Source of the DNA: Gamarada debralockiae
Lineage: Eukaryota; Ascomycota; Leotiomycetes; Helotiales; Hyphodiscaceae
Length of the DNA: 64,000 nucleotides
Direction: 5' to 3'
Assembly (NCBI GenBank): GCA_002803225.1
Contig: NXFV01000285.1
Location: 1-64,000, forward strand
Shown: piece by piece, positions 45,085 through 56,012 of the stretch
Layout: every line of letters starts with the position of its first letter
How positions within the stretch are numbered: the stretch's first letter is position 1
Position numbers and translations under genes: made by a program
The notes under the pieces: generated by a model
Seen by the model: only the letters and a program-made list of their open reading frames with translations
What the model was told of the DNA's origin: nothing
The model's database searches: none

Positions 45085-45310
45085 TACAAGTTCGAATAGA
45101 TTCTCCTCCACAGAGTGGAAACCAAAGATGGGCATATCGGACCGACTTTCGGGAGTCCCGAGTCCGCGGTCCTCCACATTCTGGAGTCTGGCATACCTCC
45201 CCGCAAAAATTGGCGTTGTACCCCAGGGGCCACGCTGCGATTCAAGAAGTTTACCCGAACGTCCCTCTCGATGTAGACGCCGTAGTCTAGCAGCATCGAG
45301 ATTTCCCTAC
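45085..45310 (-). pseudogene. ankyrin-repeat remnant
   Basis: Minus-strand frames together give ankyrin-like pieces: GNLDAARL, then in another frame MLLDYGVYIERDVRVN, then GTTPIFAGRYARLQNVE. Combined, they resemble one or two ankyrin repeats (LLDYGADIE..D; TPL..A...G...VV) broken by frameshifts. Weak, motif-based call. Confidence 0.3.
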
Positions 45311-45619
45311 TCTAAGATCCACCTAGCCCGTCGAGACTCATGCAGAGATGTTAGCAGGAACAAGCCCCACACATCGAACACTTCTCAACTAGTATCTGAG
45401 GGATCCGGTATCTTCGCAGCTGACCCTTCACTAACATAATACGTCCATCTAAGCTATGGCCGGGCCAATGGGCCTCGCCACTAGGCGTACTTCTATGGAT
45501 AAATGTGGAGAAGAGATAGAGCTCTGCAAAGACATAAAAGGGGGAGAAGTGCCGTCTCTTTGTTCCATCTCAGGCTCGTTTGACCGGTTCACCAAAGTCC
45601 TTGATTTTGTGTACGCATC
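45311..45619. promoter_or_regulatory. promoter region of the GH3 beta-glucosidase gene
   Basis: About 310 bases upstream of the GH3 ATG. No specific activator sites are assigned. Confidence 0.35.
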
Positions 45620-48600
45620 ATGACTTCAATCCGGATACTCTCCTTGGCCATGACAGCCTTGGCGGGACTTGTTGATATCTCAAATGCGCAGGATATCACA
45701 AATGATACCTTTTTCTATGGCCAATCTCCTCCTGTTTATCCAAGCCGTGAGTCCGCGCCTTTGCCTAGCCCTCTTAGAAGTTAGCAATACTCATTGCCCT
45801 TTTTGACAGCTATTGGAACTGGAACCGGCACCTGGTCTAACGCATACGAAAAAGCTGCAGCTATGGTAGCGCAAATGACTTTAGATGAGAAGGTACCGAA
45901 ATTGTGTTTATGTCGGCGAGAAATGAAAACTCACCAACTACAGGTGAATCTGACCTCCGGAGTCACAAGTACAACAAATGGCTGCTCAGGAAATATTCCG
46001 GCTATTGATCGCTTAGGATTTCCAGGGCTCTGCTTACAAGATGCTGGCAATGGTGTTAGAGCTACCGATTTTGTTAACGGGTATCCCAGCGGTCTCCATG
46101 TCGGTGCAAGGTGAGACTCCCGAGTGTTAACCAAAATATCTGCGCATAGGGTGTTGATCCAATGACACAGCTGGAACAAAGATCTTGCATACCAACGTGC
46201 TCTGGCTATGGGTGGCGAATTCCGTGCTAAAGGAGTTAATATCGCTCTTGGGCCCGGTACTATCTATCCCGTCATATGCTCTTAAGGTTTCCACTAATGG
46301 CCCTAGTTGTGGCACCACTTGGGCGTATTAGTGAAGGTGGACGAAATTGGGAGGGTAGGCTGCCCTAATCAATTCTTTTCTGTCTGAATCCGGTGCTATT
46401 GTATTCCTACAGGATTTTCAAATGATCCCTATCTCTGTGGTTCTCTCGTGTTCGAGACTGTACGTGGTGTGCAGGAGAACGGAGTAATCACCAGTACAAA
46501 GGTATCTTTCCAGCCTGTTTACTTTCAGGAAATCGATTACACTAATGATTAAATCTTAGCATTTCATCGGATACGAGCAGGAGACAGATCGAAACCCTTC
46601 CACTAACCTAGCGGGTCAGCTTGTCCAATCAGTTTCATCCAATATTGATGATAAAACTATGCACGAGCTCTATCTTTGGCCCTTCCAAGGTAAGTTGTCT
46701 CCGTATCTAAAATGACATAGTATTGCTAATTTGTTCCCAAGATGCTGTCCACGCAGGCACCGGAAACATAATGTGCTCATATAATAGGCTGAACAACTCA
46801 TATGCCAGCGCTAATAGCAAGACGCTGAACGGTCTACTAAAGACTGAACTTGGGTTCAATGGCTTTGTTGTCACCGATTGGTTTGCTCAACATTCTGGCG
46901 TTGCTTCTGCACTCGCTGGCTTGGACATGGCCATGCCAGGTATTCTTTGAGAAGTTCTGCCAAGAAATAGATACTAATATATTTTTTTAAGATAGCGAGG
47001 GCTTCTGGGGTACGAATCTCACTACTGCCGTCAACAACGGTTCTATTCCTATATCAAGGTTAAATGATATGGTAACCAGGTATTTTAACCACTCAAAATC
47101 CCGCTCTTCTCGCTCACAGTAACTGTCCAGAATTATCGCCTCGTGGTATCAAATGGGCCAAGACAATGATTACCCAACTCCTGGCATCGGTATGCCCTAT
47201 AATATTCTTGCTCCACATGCAGCAGTGAATGCAAAGAAACCATCCTCAAAGCAAGTCATCCTCGATGGTGCGATTGAGGGGCATGTTCTCGTCAAGAACG
47301 TCAACAACGTCCTTCCGTTAAAATCACCAAACCTTCTCTCACTCTTTGGCTACGACGCTAAAGCCCCCGATCAGAACGATCCCGCTCCTGGATTGAGTTC
47401 CTGGGCACTAGGATTTGAGAGCGCGAACGTCAACGAAGCCCTTCCTGGCTTCTCTGGGACTCCTCAAGTTGTGCCGATATCTCAGGTCGCTATTAATGGT
47501 ACCATTATTAGCGGAGGTGGATCTGGGGCGAACAGTCCTGCTTATATCAATGCCCCATTCGATGCGTTGCAGGCAAAGGCGTACGAAGATGGTACTACTA
47601 TTCTCTGGGACTTCATCAATGTCAACGCAACAGCAAATGTAGACGGAGCATCAGACGCCTGTCTCGTATTCATCAACGCCTTTGCGTCGGAGGGCTTTGA
47701 TCGTGTTGGCCTCCATGATGACTTCTCAGATGCCTTAGTAAACAACGTCCGTATAACTTCCAATGAGGTCCACTGTAATTTCTAATAGTCATTTAGATCG
47801 CAGACCAATGCAGCAACACGATTGTGGTCATCCACAATGCAGGTGTTAGATTGGTTGACCAATTCGTTGACCACCCTAACGTTACAGCCATTATTTTTGC
47901 TCACTTGCCAGGTTAGTTGGATAAGCCTTCCCACCCTCTCTACAAACTGTCCAATGAGTCAGAGTCTTACTAACTCTTATAACAATAACAGGCCAAGATT
48001 CAGGCCGTGCACTCGTTTCTCTCCTATATGGTGACTCCTCTCCCTCGGGCAAGTTACCTTACAGTGTTCCGATGAATGAAAGCGCCTTCGGTGCTCTTCT
48101 CGGCCCAGCTCTCCCTGCAGCCCCCTATACCGTGTTCCCACAAGCCGACTTCTCCGAAGGCGTCTACATCGACTATCGGGCATTCGACGCCCAGAACATC
48201 ACACCGCGTTATGAATTCGGCTTCGGACTCTCCTACACCACGTTTGGCTACTCAAACCTGAGAATCTCAACACTCAGTGGTGTCTCTCACGCCACCTATC
48301 CCACAGGCCCGATCAGAGAAGGTGGTGCAGAAGATCTCTGGGATGTCGTTGCAACTGTCAATGTTGATGTGAAAAATACTGGTATCGTCGACGGTGCGGA
48401 AGTTGCACAACTTTACGTGGGAATTCCCGGGGGCCCAATTAGGCAGTTACGAGGGTTTAGCAAAGTTGATATACAAGCTGGGCAGATAGTTACGGTGAGC
48501 TTTAATCTGACCAGGAGGGATTTGAGTACGTGGGATGTGGTAGCGCAGCAGTGGAAACTGCAGAGTGGCGAGTATAGCATTTATGTGGGGGCTAGTAGTC

Positions 48601-48635
48601 GGATTTTGCACCTTGATGGGATGTTGATGATCTGA
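45620..48635 (+). CDS. secreted beta-glucosidase, glycoside hydrolase family 3
   Basis: Twelve exons give an intact 796-aa frame: 45620-45746, 45810-45892, 45944-46110, 46171-46256, 46307-46354, 46413-46501, 46560-46689, 46742-46939, 46992-47079, 47131-47746, 47797-47911 and 47992-48635. Signal peptide: [20 protein letters not shown], ending near SNA. GH3 N-domain: [37 protein letters not shown], then [11 protein letters not shown] and the nucleophile block [13 protein letters not shown] (Asp in TDW). C-domain: [12 protein letters not shown], and [20 protein letters not shown]. An FnIII-like domain ends the protein ([30 protein letters not shown]). By family it hydrolyses terminal beta-D-glucose in cellulose or glucoside breakdown outside the cell. 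Many NxS/T sites fit secretion. The exact substrate is not determinable. Confidence 0.95.
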
Positions 48636-49823
48636 GGTGGTGGTAATGTCGATGTAGTAAAGCGGAAATGGAGGAGACGAGGTATGTGCTACGAATTATG
48701 AATTTTGGATGCTAAAGTAATAGTCACTTGAATCAAGAACAGATTATTAAAATTGCACGCTTCCATATTCTCACTCTCCAGATTTCTGAGGCCCGATTTG
48801 GAAGTGGAAATAGTAGGTCTTCCAGAACGGAAAGCGAGACTATCTGCCATGTGAAATCTGAGGCTTCTATATGGCAGAGCAGACGAGAATCCCAATTCTC
48901 CTCAGTCTGTGGCCATATGTGTAGAGCAGTGTGATATTTTATGACTTGTCTCCTTACAGGTATAGCGGCACAAGGTATTGAAGCCTGTGGTTCAGCTCTC
49001 GGTGTGGCAGATTAAGCTGAATACGGAGCTGAAGGCCTGAATTACAGTGTGTGATATAGGAAATGCAGGCTTCCGGCGCCTATAAATTGTAAAACACTAG
49101 TCGATTTCGTACTTCCAATTTAATACTTATTACATGTTACTTCAGCCTAAGGCCATACCTGTAATTCCAATAAGCTCGCGGCATTATGACTCTTAATCAA
49201 AATCTATCAACACTTGGTATCAGATAGAAATCAGGGTCCAGGCCCCGCAAGCTGATCCCTAAATCTTAGGCCACTGTACTAGTATAACCCCCTGCTCATG
49301 TCTAAAGACGGAAATGGACGTTGGTGGGGTCAGTTTTCGTCCAAGACTTCAGTGGTATTACATGCAAAGCTCAGGAACTATGGTACATTCAAGCCGCTTT
49401 GAGAATTCAAATAAGCAAGATGAAATAAAAATTTTAATTTACTTTATTGTTCCATAAACCTAGTCAATATAGTGTAGTGCAAAACTATTTCATGAGATAG
49501 TCCTTCCACATTCACTTGTACACAAAAATACTAAAGTCGATCGTGGGATAAGGTTTACCATTATTCGTAATAACGCGTAGTAGGTAATGGATTAGTATCA
49601 GATAATCAGCAGCGGGTTGGCTGTCGAGCTATCCCTACTATAATAAAATCTGGCTATAAGCATATCCTAACAAATAAGCATATTGCTGTCAACCCTAACG
49701 ATGTGACAGTTCTGGCGAATGTCACCTGATCGTGCTGCCTGCGCGTGACTCACGCGCCTGGGAGAGACTAGCGTGCTAGCGCGTTCCGGAGATACATGGG
49801 TGCTAGCCTACGGCTTGCACGAA
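48636..49823. other. intergenic, AT-rich toward the transposon
   Basis: No supported gene. 49,400-49,700 is AT-rich with TA-rich words, as in RIP-affected DNA. Confidence 0.4.
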
Positions 49824-51306
49824 CTCTACGGCGTAGTGGGAAGTTGCCGATTTGGGGGCACAGGCCACCCCACTAGTTTTATACGTGTTATTTACTTAGA
49901 ACCATCAAAACATAGCCTAATCAGCCCAGAATGAAGCGCAAATACTCTTCTATTGCCTGTCAGACTGATCCTGTTATAATTACTACTCCAAAACGCGTTC
50001 GCAAGTCTCGTGCCAAGTATTTCACCCCCCCGCTAGAGCTCTCTTTCTCTAAAGGCCAGCATGAGACCCCTCAACGCGCTGGCGTCTTCCTTTGTAAGGA
50101 GATTGCACAAAAGAAGAGTATCTCATTTACTCAAGAAGAGATCCGCGATGTAACTAGCGTCCCTCCACGCGTACAAACCGATATCCTCAAGTCAAAGCAA
50201 GTCCGAATGCTTCACCACCGGTTAGAGAGTCAAGAGCCTGATCCACGAGCTCCTCTACGCTCTGTTTCACGTCAAGACACAAGGGCAATACACGACTATC
50301 TTATCGACCCAAAGATCTCTCCAGACAAGAAGAATGAGCCTTGGCTAGATGTCGCAAAAGCTGCTGGCATTGATCTCCCTAAAACACGACACTTCAAGCC
50401 GAAGGGCCTCCGTACAGTCGAGCCACGAACCGTCCAAAAAGCGTGTAAGGGAGATGAAGGGATTGGAAGTTTTATACGAGAAGAAGAGAAGGAGTTGACA
50501 AGAAGAGAGGCAGATCAACGACTTGATTGGATTGATATTCAACTTCCTATACGACTACACTCTGTGGACTGGGAGGATTGCGCCTTTTGTGACGAATTCC
50601 ACTTCGGTGTAGCTCAGCAAGATACCAAGCATATCAAACGGCCAATTGGGAGGGAATATAGGTATAAGAAAGAGAATGTTCAACTCAAGAAGGTTACATC
50701 AAAGGACGAAAAGGCAGCTGCGCGAGAAGAGGGCCATCTCAAGCTTATAAACATCTTTGTTATTGTTGGCTACAACTTCAGGAAGACAATCCGATATGAG
50801 GTATCTAATAATACGGGTAAGATGGAACAGAATGCTTATATTAAGGTTCTACAACAGCTTCTTGCAGATCCAGAATAGCAACGACAAGGCCTTACTCTTG
50901 TTCAAGATAAGGATTCAGCTCATATATCAAAGAAGGTTACACAGTTCTGTAAAGAACAAGGCCTTTCTATGATTACTTTACCTAGCAACTCTCTTGACTT
51001 CTCTATCCTAGAGACAATGGCACGCACATATAAGAAGAGGTTTCATGCGAGGGCATCAAGATCAGAGGCACAAGGCCTAGCTCGGTTTGAGAGGATATTT
51101 ACTGAGGAAGTAGATCAAAAGAAGATACAGTCTTTATATAAAGGCTATACAGCGAGGTTTCACGAGTGTAGAGATAGAGATGGTCAAATGACACATTTTT
51201 AGCATAGTTAATAAGTATATTTATACTCAAAATAGGTGCGTAGGTACTTAGAATTGATGAGGTGGCCTGTGCCCCCAAATCGGCAACTTCCCACTGCGCC
51301 GTAGAG
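49824..51306 (+). mobile_element. Tc1/mariner-type DNA transposon with ~46-bp inverted ends
   Basis: Left end 49824-49869 and right end 51261-51306 are inverted copies differing at one position. Both contain AGTGGGAAGTTGCCGATTTG followed by GGGGCACAGGCCACC. TA lies 3 bp inside each outer limit (CTC-TA-CGGCG and CGCCG-TA-GAG), compatible with TA target duplication at a CTCTAGAG palindrome. CACGAA also occurs directly outside both ends. The single transposase gene fills the interior. 1.48 kb is within the usual size range for the superfamily. Confidence 0.9.
49931..51202 (+). pseudogene. Tc1/mariner transposase (DD34E) with one premature stop
   Basis: The frame runs from ATG 49931 to TAG 51202 (424 codons) with one internal TAG at 50876-50878. 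N-terminal HTH region: SFTQEEIRDVTSVPPRVQTD. Catalytic blocks: first Asp in DCAFCDEFHFG, second in LVQDKDSAHISKKV, and Glu in LDFSILETM. There are 34 residues between the second Asp and the Glu (DD34E). The stop separates the first Asp from the other two, so no active enzyme is expected without readthrough. Its sequence (GAA TAG CAA) fits CAG to TAG, a CpA-to-TpA change of the RIP type. Otherwise the frame is unbroken, so inactivation may be recent. Confidence 0.85.
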
Positions 51307-51644
51307 CACGAAGCCTTCGTACACGTGAAAACTACAGGGATAAACAAATTTTTGACCCCGGACCGGACTAACTTAGACCCGGTTTTCGGTGTTGGAAGTT
51401 TGGCTTTTCGAAGCACCTTCTTCTTCTTAGCAAGCTAAGAAGTACGAAGGCAAAATCATTGAGTGTTCGGAACTGAAGCCGATTTCGAACTTTAACTTAC
51501 TGCAATTTCGCCAATCACTGGAATGATTCTAGAAAGTACAACAATATATACGGTATAATTTCACTTTCTGTAGTCTTCAAGGACAGAAAATAAATGCCTG
51601 GATTATCAGTCCTCAGTGAGCAGCCCCCAGCCGTAGATCATCTA
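51307..51644. other. intergenic between transposon and DUF6601 gene
   Basis: No feature recognised. Confidence 0.4.
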
Positions 51645-52655
51645 CTAAGCTGAGCGTGGTAGCTCCTCGTCCTCCCGTATTTTGGCAAGTCGTTTTCGTG
51701 TGGCAATGGCGCCATAGGTTGTCGCTAGTGAGGAAATCAAGGGTAACACAATGAATAGCCCAATAAGCGCGGCGCATAAAATCATGGCAAATAGCGCGAA
51801 TCCGTATGCTGCTTGTTGAAGATCAAGATCTGGACTTTCAGAGTGTGCTGATAATGATAGATTGAAAGCCGACAGAATAATAACAATGACACCAAACGCT
51901 GACACTGCGTTATTGTACTGGTCCATGTAAGGCACATAGCTTTCGGTCAAGGCATGGGGGAAGCCTTGAAGGATGCTGGATACGGAAAACTTGTAAGGCG
52001 AATATCGGTAAATGGTGTCGAGCCGATTTAACCGCAACTCGCCATATTGGAATCGTGTGTCCATGGTATTAGAATCGTGAGGGTTGAGATTTGGTAGTAT
52101 TGTACGGGCAAATTCCGTCCAAGCTCGGTAGTCCAAGTTCACATTAACCAGATGACATTCTTGTGCCACCTGTAAATCATGACCAAAGCGAATGAGGCCA
52201 CAATAAGAGTACAGAAGCCCGCACGCTGCTCGGTGTAATTGAGGTTCGCAGGATATATAGGCCTCCCAGAAATCGTAATTGAGCAGAAAGTCCGGGAGTG
52301 GTTTGATAAATATTCTCGATTTCGCCCAAACGAGGTGAAGATCCAGTTCTTCTGCGATTACAATTTCACGGCGGAGGAACTTCTGGTAGTACAAGGAGCG
52401 TGGAGCTCCTTGAACGGCGATTAGCCACAGCATCTTGCGTATGGTATTGAATCGAGAAAGATCGAAAAAAGCACAGAGAAATCTGTGCACCTCATTTCCA
52501 TGCTCAAATCTCAGTGGCTGCAGTTCCCTCGCTAGAGGAGATAGATCGTTGAAGGCGGCAGGGAGGACCAGGTCCTCCCGAGCAATCAAGGAAGAAGTCG
52601 GTGGGAACGGGGGCTTGTATGCTGGCGATGCGATCTTCTTCCCGAATTTGTCCAT
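51645..52655 (-). CDS. DUF6601 family membrane protein
   Basis: Intronless 336-aa frame from ATG 52655. Core blocks: LCAFFDLSRFNTIRKMLWLI, APRSLYYQKFLRREIVIAEE, MDLHLVW-type LDLHLVWAKSRIFIKPLPDF, CGLLYSYCGLIRFGHDLQVA and a FQYGELRLNRL region. Two C-terminal hydrophobic helices follow: AVSAFGVIVIILSAFNLSL and YGFALFAMILCAALIGLFIV. I recognise this as the fungus-specific family catalogued as DUF6601. Function unknown; two-pass membrane location is inferred. No lesions; full length for the family. Confidence 0.85.
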   Translation of the reverse strand: MDKFGKKIASPAYKPPFPPTSSLIAREDLVLPAAFNDLSPLARELQPLRFEHGNEVHRFLCAFFDLSRFNTIRKMLWLIAVQGAPRSLYYQKFLRREIVIAEELDLHLVWAKSRIFIKPLPDFLLNYDFWEAYISCEPQLHRAACGLLYSYCGLIRFGHDLQVAQECHLVNVNLDYRAWTEFARTILPNLNPHDSNTMDTRFQYGELRLNRLDTIYRYSPYKFSVSSILQGFPHALTESYVPYMDQYNNAVSAFGVIVIILSAFNLSLSAHSESPDLDLQQAAYGFALFAMILCAALIGLFIVLPLISSLATTYGAIATRKRLAKIREDEELPRSA

Positions 52656-53099
52656 AGAGAATATAGTACGACGACGGTTGCGGGAAAAAATTAGAGTTGC
52701 AATAAGATTGGTCCGTTAAAAGCTCTTTCGAGGAATTTAGAGTAGAGTGCGCCGCTCGGAAGCTAGGAGGATGCCGTGAACGACGTTGACTCTCTGAGAG
52801 ATGTCGCAATTTATGGTTCATGGACTCGCAGAGGTCAGTATAGTTGACCACATTATGACTCAATAATTTGTAACTAAATATTTTTCGTTAATGATTGCAT
52901 CTTTTGTCGTCTACGTAATCTTTTAAGATTAGGAGACGTTAAACGAGAGAGAGTGTGTGTATATCGTAATTTTGACATAATTCGTGAAGTTGAACATGGG
53001 TGTATCCTGTTCGTTCTGGTCATAAAGCTTTACTTAATGGGCAACATTTCACTTAGACTGGCGATTTCAGCACCCGGAAGCATCCTCCGGCGAATGACT
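52656..53099. other. intergenic, upstream of DUF6601 gene and minisatellite
   Basis: No supported gene. Confidence 0.35.
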
Positions 53100-53284
53100 A
53101 CATCACAAACAGTTGCATCACAAACAGTTGCATCACAAACAGTTACATCACAAACAGTTACATCACAAACAGTTGCACAAACAGTTACATCACAAACAGT
53201 TACATCATAAACAGTTATATCACAAACAGTTGCATCACAAACAGTTGCATCACAAACAGTTACATCACAAATAGTTACATTACA
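53100..53284. repeat. 15-bp minisatellite
   Basis: About twelve copies of CATCACAAACAGTTR in tandem, with one shortened unit near 53175 and a few substitutions (CATAAAC, ACAAATAG). The unit length is a multiple of three, so a + strand frame reads TSQTV repeats, but nothing else suggests coding. Confidence 0.95.
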
Positions 53285-54070
53285 ATCATTGATGTTTGAC
53301 GCGGCAGAAGTTAGCCGGGAACTGTATTTCTAGTCGCTAAAATCATCAGTGACGGGGTCTAATTTAGAGCTATAAGGCAGTTCTGTGTAACGTGATTGTA
53401 CCCTTGAAAGAAAGAAGGGCTTCTTAGGCACTATTTTAAGTTAGGGCAGAAGTGGAAATTTCTAGAAGAACGCTACACGACGCCACATGACGCTATATTT
53501 CATGTGATCTTCAAAATTACAAAATTACGGCTGGTGTGGCTCTAAATACAGTATTGGGTAAAGACAATAAATCCTTGCTCGCTTATTAAGGTGCATTTTG
53601 TAAATCTCCCACCTTTGTCCGGATAAATTCGGCAGACAAGTTCCCTTAAGCTTTATGTCTTTAAACTTTAGAGCTATATTTAAACTTAATATAAGCACTA
53701 TGCCATCGTCCCGAATTCCGGGTACAGGTCGATTATCATGATAAAGCAGGGGGTAATAGCTATTGTAGCTTTTGACGCTCTCAACAAAACGATCGATAGC
53801 ATAGCTAAACTTTAATATTTTTTTAACTGCAAGTTAAGCGTTTATAGAGAAATAGCTAAAGAACAATGGCAAACAAATTATAGCTTATATATTTATATGG
53901 TGGAGGTTTAAGACCTCAAACTATAAAAAAATTTCGTCACACCGTTTTTTTCGGCACGCAGGGATGGACGTTAAAATCTGTGAGATATATAAAACTTGAG
54001 CTTGAACGCTACTAATAGCGGCGCCGCCTCCACGAACGCCACCAATAGCTAATCAGTTTTGCTTTCTAAC
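53285..54070. other. AT-rich intergenic region
   Basis: No recognisable gene. Likely 3' part and flank of the transposon relic ending at 54071. Confidence 0.35.
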
Positions 54071-54301
54071 TGCCATCCTCTTTAAGCTGCTCAAATAATT
54101 CCCCTTCACTACTTATCAGACTCTCCCCCAAAATATTGAGCTCGCTGCTAAGTTTATTATGCTCCTCTCGCAGTTGCAGGGTGGCCCGTCTACCTTCTAT
54201 ATACTTTGAAACCTCTGTAAACCTCTTTTCCTTAGCAAAATATCTATCCTCAATGTCCTGTACCTTTTTTATAGCTCTGGAAACACTTGTGGAATAGGAT
54301 T
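54071..54301 (-). pseudogene. coiled-coil ORF tail, probably transposon-derived
   Basis: A minus-strand open frame without an ATG ends at a TAG at 54071. It reads SVSRAIKKVQDIEDRYFAKE, then KRFTEVSKYIEGRRATLQLR, EEHNKLSSELNILGESLISS and GELFEQLKEDGS: a highly charged coiled coil. A stop lies about four codons upstream of the SRAIKK block, directly at the junction with the HET fragment. C-terminal coiled coils of this style occur in fungal pogo/Fot1-like or other transposon ORFs; the exact family is not determined. Confidence 0.4.
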
Positions 54302-55488
54302 ACTCTGGAAGGGTTAGTTTCACGGATAACCGGCATTGAGGAATTGCACCGGATTGATGAAGCGTGTATGCACAGAAAATGTCATGGGCTTCAAGAAGGT
54401 AAACTACCCGGATCGAAGACCGAGCTTACAGTCTTATGGGTCTTTTTGGGGTAAACATGCCTCCTCTTTACGGAGAAGGCGAAAACGCTTTTTTGAGGTT
54501 GCAACTCGAACTTCTAAGGATTTCGGACGACGAGTCCATTTTTGCTTGGCAAGACCTTCCAATACAAGCTCTGGACTACTGGCGCTTTTACCTGCTGCAT
54601 TTGATTCACTGGTGACGTGTATCAGAGCTTGAATTTGAGAACGACAGACCATCGTACTCAATGACGAATAAAGGTCTGAGTATGGAGGCACAACTCATGC
54701 CATCTGAGGATCCTGGATCATCACTAAAAAACCTCGCACGTTGACAATACATTCCTTGTTCCACTTCAGTGCATGCTGAAAACAAAATCGAAATCAGACG
54801 GACCTCATGGCAGAAGGCTTGCTTTACGTTTAAGATATGTGGAAAGAGATCAGTATTCGAGAATAACTTCTGGAGCTCATGTTTTGATGGACCAGGACGA
54901 ACAGAAAATGTTCGAAGAGGATGGACAATCCCAATAGATTTCACGTCAAGCAACGATATCCATGGGACCCCCGTTTAAAGGACCATACACTTTCTTTATA
55001 GAAGTATCAAGTCCACAAGTTTGCATCTTCAACGAGACAAGAGCATTATGTTTCCAATCCGCTTCGAGGCCAATGGATCTACAATCCTGTTGGTGAGCAT
55101 CAGACGCTGCCATTCTTCCGGGCTGATCCACTGGCAAGACAGGTATCACCGCTGCCTCATGTTTCGTCGAACAAAACTCGATTGTCTCTAGTCAAACCGA
55201 ACCGGACTCGGACGGGGACTGCTTCGTCCTCGTTCTGAATACCTTCAACCACAGCCCGGCAGTGAGCCTTCTGGTTCCCCGGAAAGTCACAGCAATGGAA
55301 GACTTGAAGCAAGTTGTAGGCAATTTTTTTTCAAAAAGTCGACATGGAAGGCCCCGTATTAATTTCACATCTGGGACTTTGGCATCTGGAGAGCATATCA
55401 CCGCAAGGTTTTCCTTGCCTGGAAATGAGATACAGAAGAATTATCAAGTCCATATTAGAATAGAGAAGCCACTAGATATGAGAGCTTG
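54302..55488 (+). pseudogene. HET-domain protein, 5'-truncated and frame-broken
   Basis: The C-terminal half of a HET domain is clear: MSWASRR then TTRIEDRAYSLMGLFGVNMP and PLYGEGENAFLRLQLELLRI with DDESIFAW. A TAA at 54399-54401 replaces the Lys normally found in RRKTTR.ED. Downstream, YSMTNKGLSMEAQLMP and the later VGNFFSKSRHGRPRINFTSG stretch match the usual post-HET region of this type of protein, with several frame changes. The N-terminal half of the HET domain (SHTW, CIDQ motifs) is missing and is replaced at ~54300 by the minus-strand coiled-coil ORF. Non-functional relic of an incompatibility gene. Confidence 0.7.
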
Positions 55489-56012
55489 AGCTTGAATTTC
55501 GGGGAGCTAATTTTCAGACTCCGGAGCTATCTGTCCATGCATAATATCGTCCAGAATATACATAACCCTAGCTTCCACGTCTCCATCTATCCCCCTAATG
55601 CTCAACATTCGACTCATGTTGTGCTTATAGCTGGTCTCAATCTTGGCCTTCCTCTCTTCCGAATTTCCATTCACGAATCTACCAGTAAACATCACAACGA
55701 CGATTTCCAAACAATGTAGATCGACTGAAGACTCGTTCTCATACGGGTAGCTGAGCCAATTCTCAAACCTGCCATTGCTCATAATCCATCGTTTTGCGCC
55801 CGTAGCTGCGAAAACGATTCATTAGAAATACTAAGTGCCTCCAGAGGTAAATACACCAAATACCCGCTAAGCTGTCACGATAACTACACGCCTGCTAGAA
55901 TGGGCTGCTCTAGACCTGGTATATACTAAATATGATCCTTTCGTAGCGAATACGTTAATTCTGGGATGATGATTCCTCCGCAAATTCTCCTTCCCGATAA
56001 AAGATGCAATCT
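55489..56012. other. intergenic
   Basis: Contains a 91-codon ATG frame on the minus strand (55782-55507; MSNGRFENWLSYPYENESS...) with no recognised domain. Low support as a gene. Confidence 0.3.

Noticed and set aside
52953..53210. ORF reading TSQTV repeats
   Set aside because: It is generated by the 15-bp minisatellite; its start is poor and no domain is visible.
53100..53284. CRISPR-like array
   Set aside because: Direct 15-bp units without spacers in a eukaryotic genome; it is a minisatellite.
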